In this document: in pieces, positions 62,195 through 64,000 of the stretch
How positions within the stretch are numbered: position 1 is the stretch's first letter
How the letters are laid out: every line of letters begins with the position of its first letter
Assembly (NCBI RefSeq): GCF_006443095.1
Contig: NZ_VFWZ01000004.1
Coordinates: forward strand, 186,450 to 250,449
Source of the DNA: Aquimarina algicola
GTDB lineage: Bacteria; Bacteroidota; Bacteroidia; Flavobacteriales; Flavobacteriaceae
Length of the DNA: 64,000 nucleotides
Reading direction: 5' to 3'
Program-made: the position numbers and the translations under genes
The notes under the pieces: model-generated
What the model saw: the letters and a program-made list of their open reading frames with translations, nothing else
What the model was told of the DNA's origin: nothing
The model's database searches: none

Positions 62195-62959
62195 ATGGGT
62201 AAAATTATAGCAATTGCCAATCAAAAAGGAGGAGTAGGTAAAACTACTACTTCAGTAAATTTAGCAGCTTCTCTAGGTGTTTTAGAGAAAAAAGTATTAC
62301 TTATCGATGCAGATCCGCAAGCCAATGCAACATCTGGTTTAGGATTAGATGTAGAGAGTATCGAAAAAGGAACGTATCAGATTCTAGAACATACCATAAA
62401 ACCAGAAGAAGCAATTTTAGAAACTAGCTCTCCCAATGTGCATATTATTCCTGCACATATAGATCTGGTTGCTATAGAAATAGAATTAGTTGACAAAGAT
62501 CAACGTGAATATATGATGAAAAAAGCAATAGAAAGTATAAAGTCAGAATATGATTATATACTTATCGATTGCGCCCCTTCACTAGGATTATTGACTTTAA
62601 ATGCATTAACAGCTGCAGATTCTGTTATGATCCCAATACAATGTGAGTATTTTGCATTAGAAGGTTTAGGAAAGTTATTAAACACTATCAAAAGTGTACA
62701 AAAAGTTCATAATACAAGTTTAGACATAGAAGGTTTATTGCTTACTATGTATGACTCCAGACTTAGATTGTCTAATCAAGTTGTAGAAGAAGTACAGAAG
62801 CATTTTAACGAGATGGTTTTTAAAACCATAATTCAAAGAAATATACGTCTTAGTGAGGCTCCTAGCTATGGTGAGAGCATTATAAATTATGACGCTTCAA
62901 GTAAAGGTGCAAGTAATTATTTAAGCTTGGCACACGAAATTATAAAGAAAAATAGTTAA
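62195..62959 (+). CDS. parA: Chromosome partitioning ATPase ParA (Soj)
   Basis: The 254 residues show the deviant Walker A KGGVGKTTT (residues 11-19), LLIDADPQANATSGLG and DYILIDCAPSLGLLTLNAL. This identifies the ParA/Soj ATPase that, with ParB, segregates the replication origin region. The parB start lies 6 bases after its stop. Chromosomal parAB suggests that the origin of replication may not be far, though no dnaA or origin is in the window. Confidence 0.97.
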   Translation: MGKIIAIANQKGGVGKTTTSVNLAASLGVLEKKVLLIDADPQANATSGLGLDVESIEKGTYQILEHTIKPEEAILETSSPNVHIIPAHIDLVAIEIELVDKDQREYMMKKAIESIKSEYDYILIDCAPSLGLLTLNALTAADSVMIPIQCEYFALEGLGKLLNTIKSVQKVHNTSLDIEGLLLTMYDSRLRLSNQVVEEVQKHFNEMVFKTIIQRNIRLSEAPSYGESIINYDASSKGASNYLSLAHEIIKKNS

Positions 62960-62965
62960 GGATAC

Positions 62966-63871
62966 ATGGCGAAGGCAACAAAAAAACAAGCATTGGGAAG
63001 AGGGTTATCTGCGTTATTAAAAGACCCTGAAAATGATATCAAATCTGTAGAAGATAAAAATGCTGATAAGGTTGTAGGCAATATTATAGAATTAGATCTT
63101 GAAAGTATTGATGTAAACCCTTTTCAACCTCGTACAAGTTTTAATGACGAAACTTTACGAGAACTTGCTACTTCTATAAAAGAAGTTGGGGTAATACAAC
63201 CTATTACTGTTCGCAAATTAGATTTTAATAATTATCAATTAGTAAGTGGTGAACGACGTTTTAGAGCTTCTAAACTAGCAGGTCTTAAATCAATTCCTGC
63301 ATATATTCGTATCGCTAATGATCAAGAGTCTTTAACAATGGCTCTTGTAGAAAATATTCAACGTCAAGACTTAGACCCAATCGAAATTGCACTATCATAC
63401 CAACGTCTTATTGATGAGATTAATCTTACTCAAGAACAATTAAGTGATCGTGTAGGAAAAAAAAGATCTACAATTGCCAACTATCTACGATTATTAAAAC
63501 TAGATCCAATTATACAGACCGGAATGCGTGATGGGTTTATTTCAATGGGACATGGTAGAGCTTTGATTAACATTGATGATCAAAAGGAACAACTTGATGT
63601 TTATGAAAAAGTAATTAGTAGTTCTCTTTCTGTAAGAGATACAGAACAACTAGTAAAGTCTTTAAAAAATAAAGATGAAGCTTCTACAAAGACAACAACT
63701 CCCAAAACTCAACTCCCAAAAAATATTGCAAAAGGAGTCAAGGAATTTTCAGATTTTTTTGGCGCAAAAATTGATGTAAAAGTTTCTGGTAAGGGAAGTG
63801 GAAAATTAATTATTCCCTTTTCTTCAGAAGAAGATTTTAAACGTATAAAGAAACTCATCAGTGAAGATTAA
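62966..63871 (+). CDS. parB: ParB/Spo0J chromosome partitioning protein
   Basis: The 301 residues have the ParB nuclease-like/CTP-binding core (DVNPFQPRTSFND; GVIQPITVRKL; YQLVSGERRFRASKLAG; ALVENIQRQDLDPIEIA). The helix-turn-helix region is LTQEQLSDRVGKKRSTIANYLRLLKLDP, and a short C-terminal dimerisation domain contains GKGSGKLIIPFSSEEDFKRI. It binds parS and loads as a clamp. No complete parS was found in the window. The next gene starts inside its last codons. Confidence 0.97.
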   Translation: MAKATKKQALGRGLSALLKDPENDIKSVEDKNADKVVGNIIELDLESIDVNPFQPRTSFNDETLRELATSIKEVGVIQPITVRKLDFNNYQLVSGERRFRASKLAGLKSIPAYIRIANDQESLTMALVENIQRQDLDPIEIALSYQRLIDEINLTQEQLSDRVGKKRSTIANYLRLLKLDPIIQTGMRDGFISMGHGRALINIDDQKEQLDVYEKVISSSLSVRDTEQLVKSLKNKDEASTKTTTPKTQLPKNIAKGVKEFSDFFGAKIDVKVSGKGSGKLIIPFSSEEDFKRIKKLISED

Positions 63872-64000
63872 ATCCTTTTATATCATTTTTTTTGTACTTT
63901 TTTCTGTTCAACATGCTTTTTGTCAAGAAGCTGAAGAGATAGAAGAAAGTGAGGAATTGAAGGTAACTACAGAAGAAGTTGAAGTTAAAAAGAAGAAAAA
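63861..64000 (+). CDS. Secreted protein, probable DUF5683 family (partial, C-terminus outside window)
   Basis: A GTG at 63861 opens a frame that overlaps the end of parB by 11 bases and runs off the window. The visible 46 residues begin with a signal peptide (VKIKSFYIIFFVLFSVQHAFCQ) followed by a highly charged E/K-rich stretch. In many Flavobacteriaceae the gene after parAB encodes a DUF5683 protein followed by dapB and lepB; that placement is the only basis for the family name. The non-ATG start is supported by the lack of any alternative and by the immediate signal peptide. Confidence 0.7.
   Translation, partial: MKIKSFYIIFFVLFSVQHAFCQEAEEIEESEELKVTTEEVEVKKKK

Overview
The window is AT-rich chromosomal DNA from a member of the Bacteroidota, almost certainly the family Flavobacteriaceae; the very large secreted proteins suggest a marine genus such as Aquimarina, but the genus is inferred. 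Supporting signs are a type IX secretion (T9SS) C-terminal sorting domain, SprB-type adhesin repeats, TAnnTTTG promoter elements, almost no Shine-Dalgarno sequences, the MutA/MutB methylmalonyl-CoA mutase pair and a short-Q-loop cytochrome bd oxidase. There is no rRNA, CRISPR array, integrase or intact insertion sequence.

Layout. Positions 1-4500 hold the N-terminal part of a secreted beta-helix protein, two proline tRNAs on opposite strands (GGG and TGG anticodons), cydAB and a small membrane methyltransferase-like gene. Positions 4.8-28.2 kb, all on the minus strand, form an accessory island for the cell surface. It reads 842-aa outer-membrane barrel protein, then a 2143-aa TANFOR/fibronectin-like protein with a zincin motif and a toxin-like C-terminus, then a 389-aa secreted protein and a terminator, then a 1538-aa secreted protein, a 697-aa fibronectin type III protein, and a SprB-repeat T9SS adhesin that appears split by a frameshift. 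Two small cytoplasmic genes upstream (one of the DUF4375/DMP19 family) look like immunity genes. Next come a lipoprotein and a patatin-barrel fusion resembling type Vd autotransporters.

From 33.9 kb most genes lie on the plus strand. They include an AraC regulator with an ecto-nucleotide-pyrophosphatase-like enzyme, a tandem pair of paralogous unknown membrane-anchored proteins, and a TonB-dependent receptor followed by a PQQ-dependent sugar dehydrogenase and a cytochrome c. The latter three may be a system for scavenging and using PQQ. After these lies a stand-alone secreted copy of the domain that ends the 842-aa barrel protein.

Positions 44.8-51.6 kb hold a cell-wall recycling cluster: GHL10-type glycosidase, membrane protein, AmpG-like transporter, NagZ-like hexosaminidase and AnmK. 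It is interrupted by a hairpin-forming inverted-repeat element and followed by a 21-bp degenerate minisatellite. Positions 52-56 kb carry a GNAT acetyltransferase, a membrane protein coupled to an ATP-grasp protein, a subclass B1 metallo-beta-lactamase and a secreted DJ-1/PfpI protein. The end is housekeeping: udk, a DivIC/FtsB-like gene, mutA, an unknown secreted protein, mutB, a 2,4-dienoyl-CoA-reductase-like SDR, parA, parB and the start of a probable DUF5683 gene.

The most interesting part is the 18-28 kb operon with its neighbours. It looks like a polymorphic-toxin or contact-dependent surface system in which the 2143-aa protein ends in a protein-kinase-like fold plus a toxin-type tail. 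This is a reading of motifs and gene order, not a demonstrated function.
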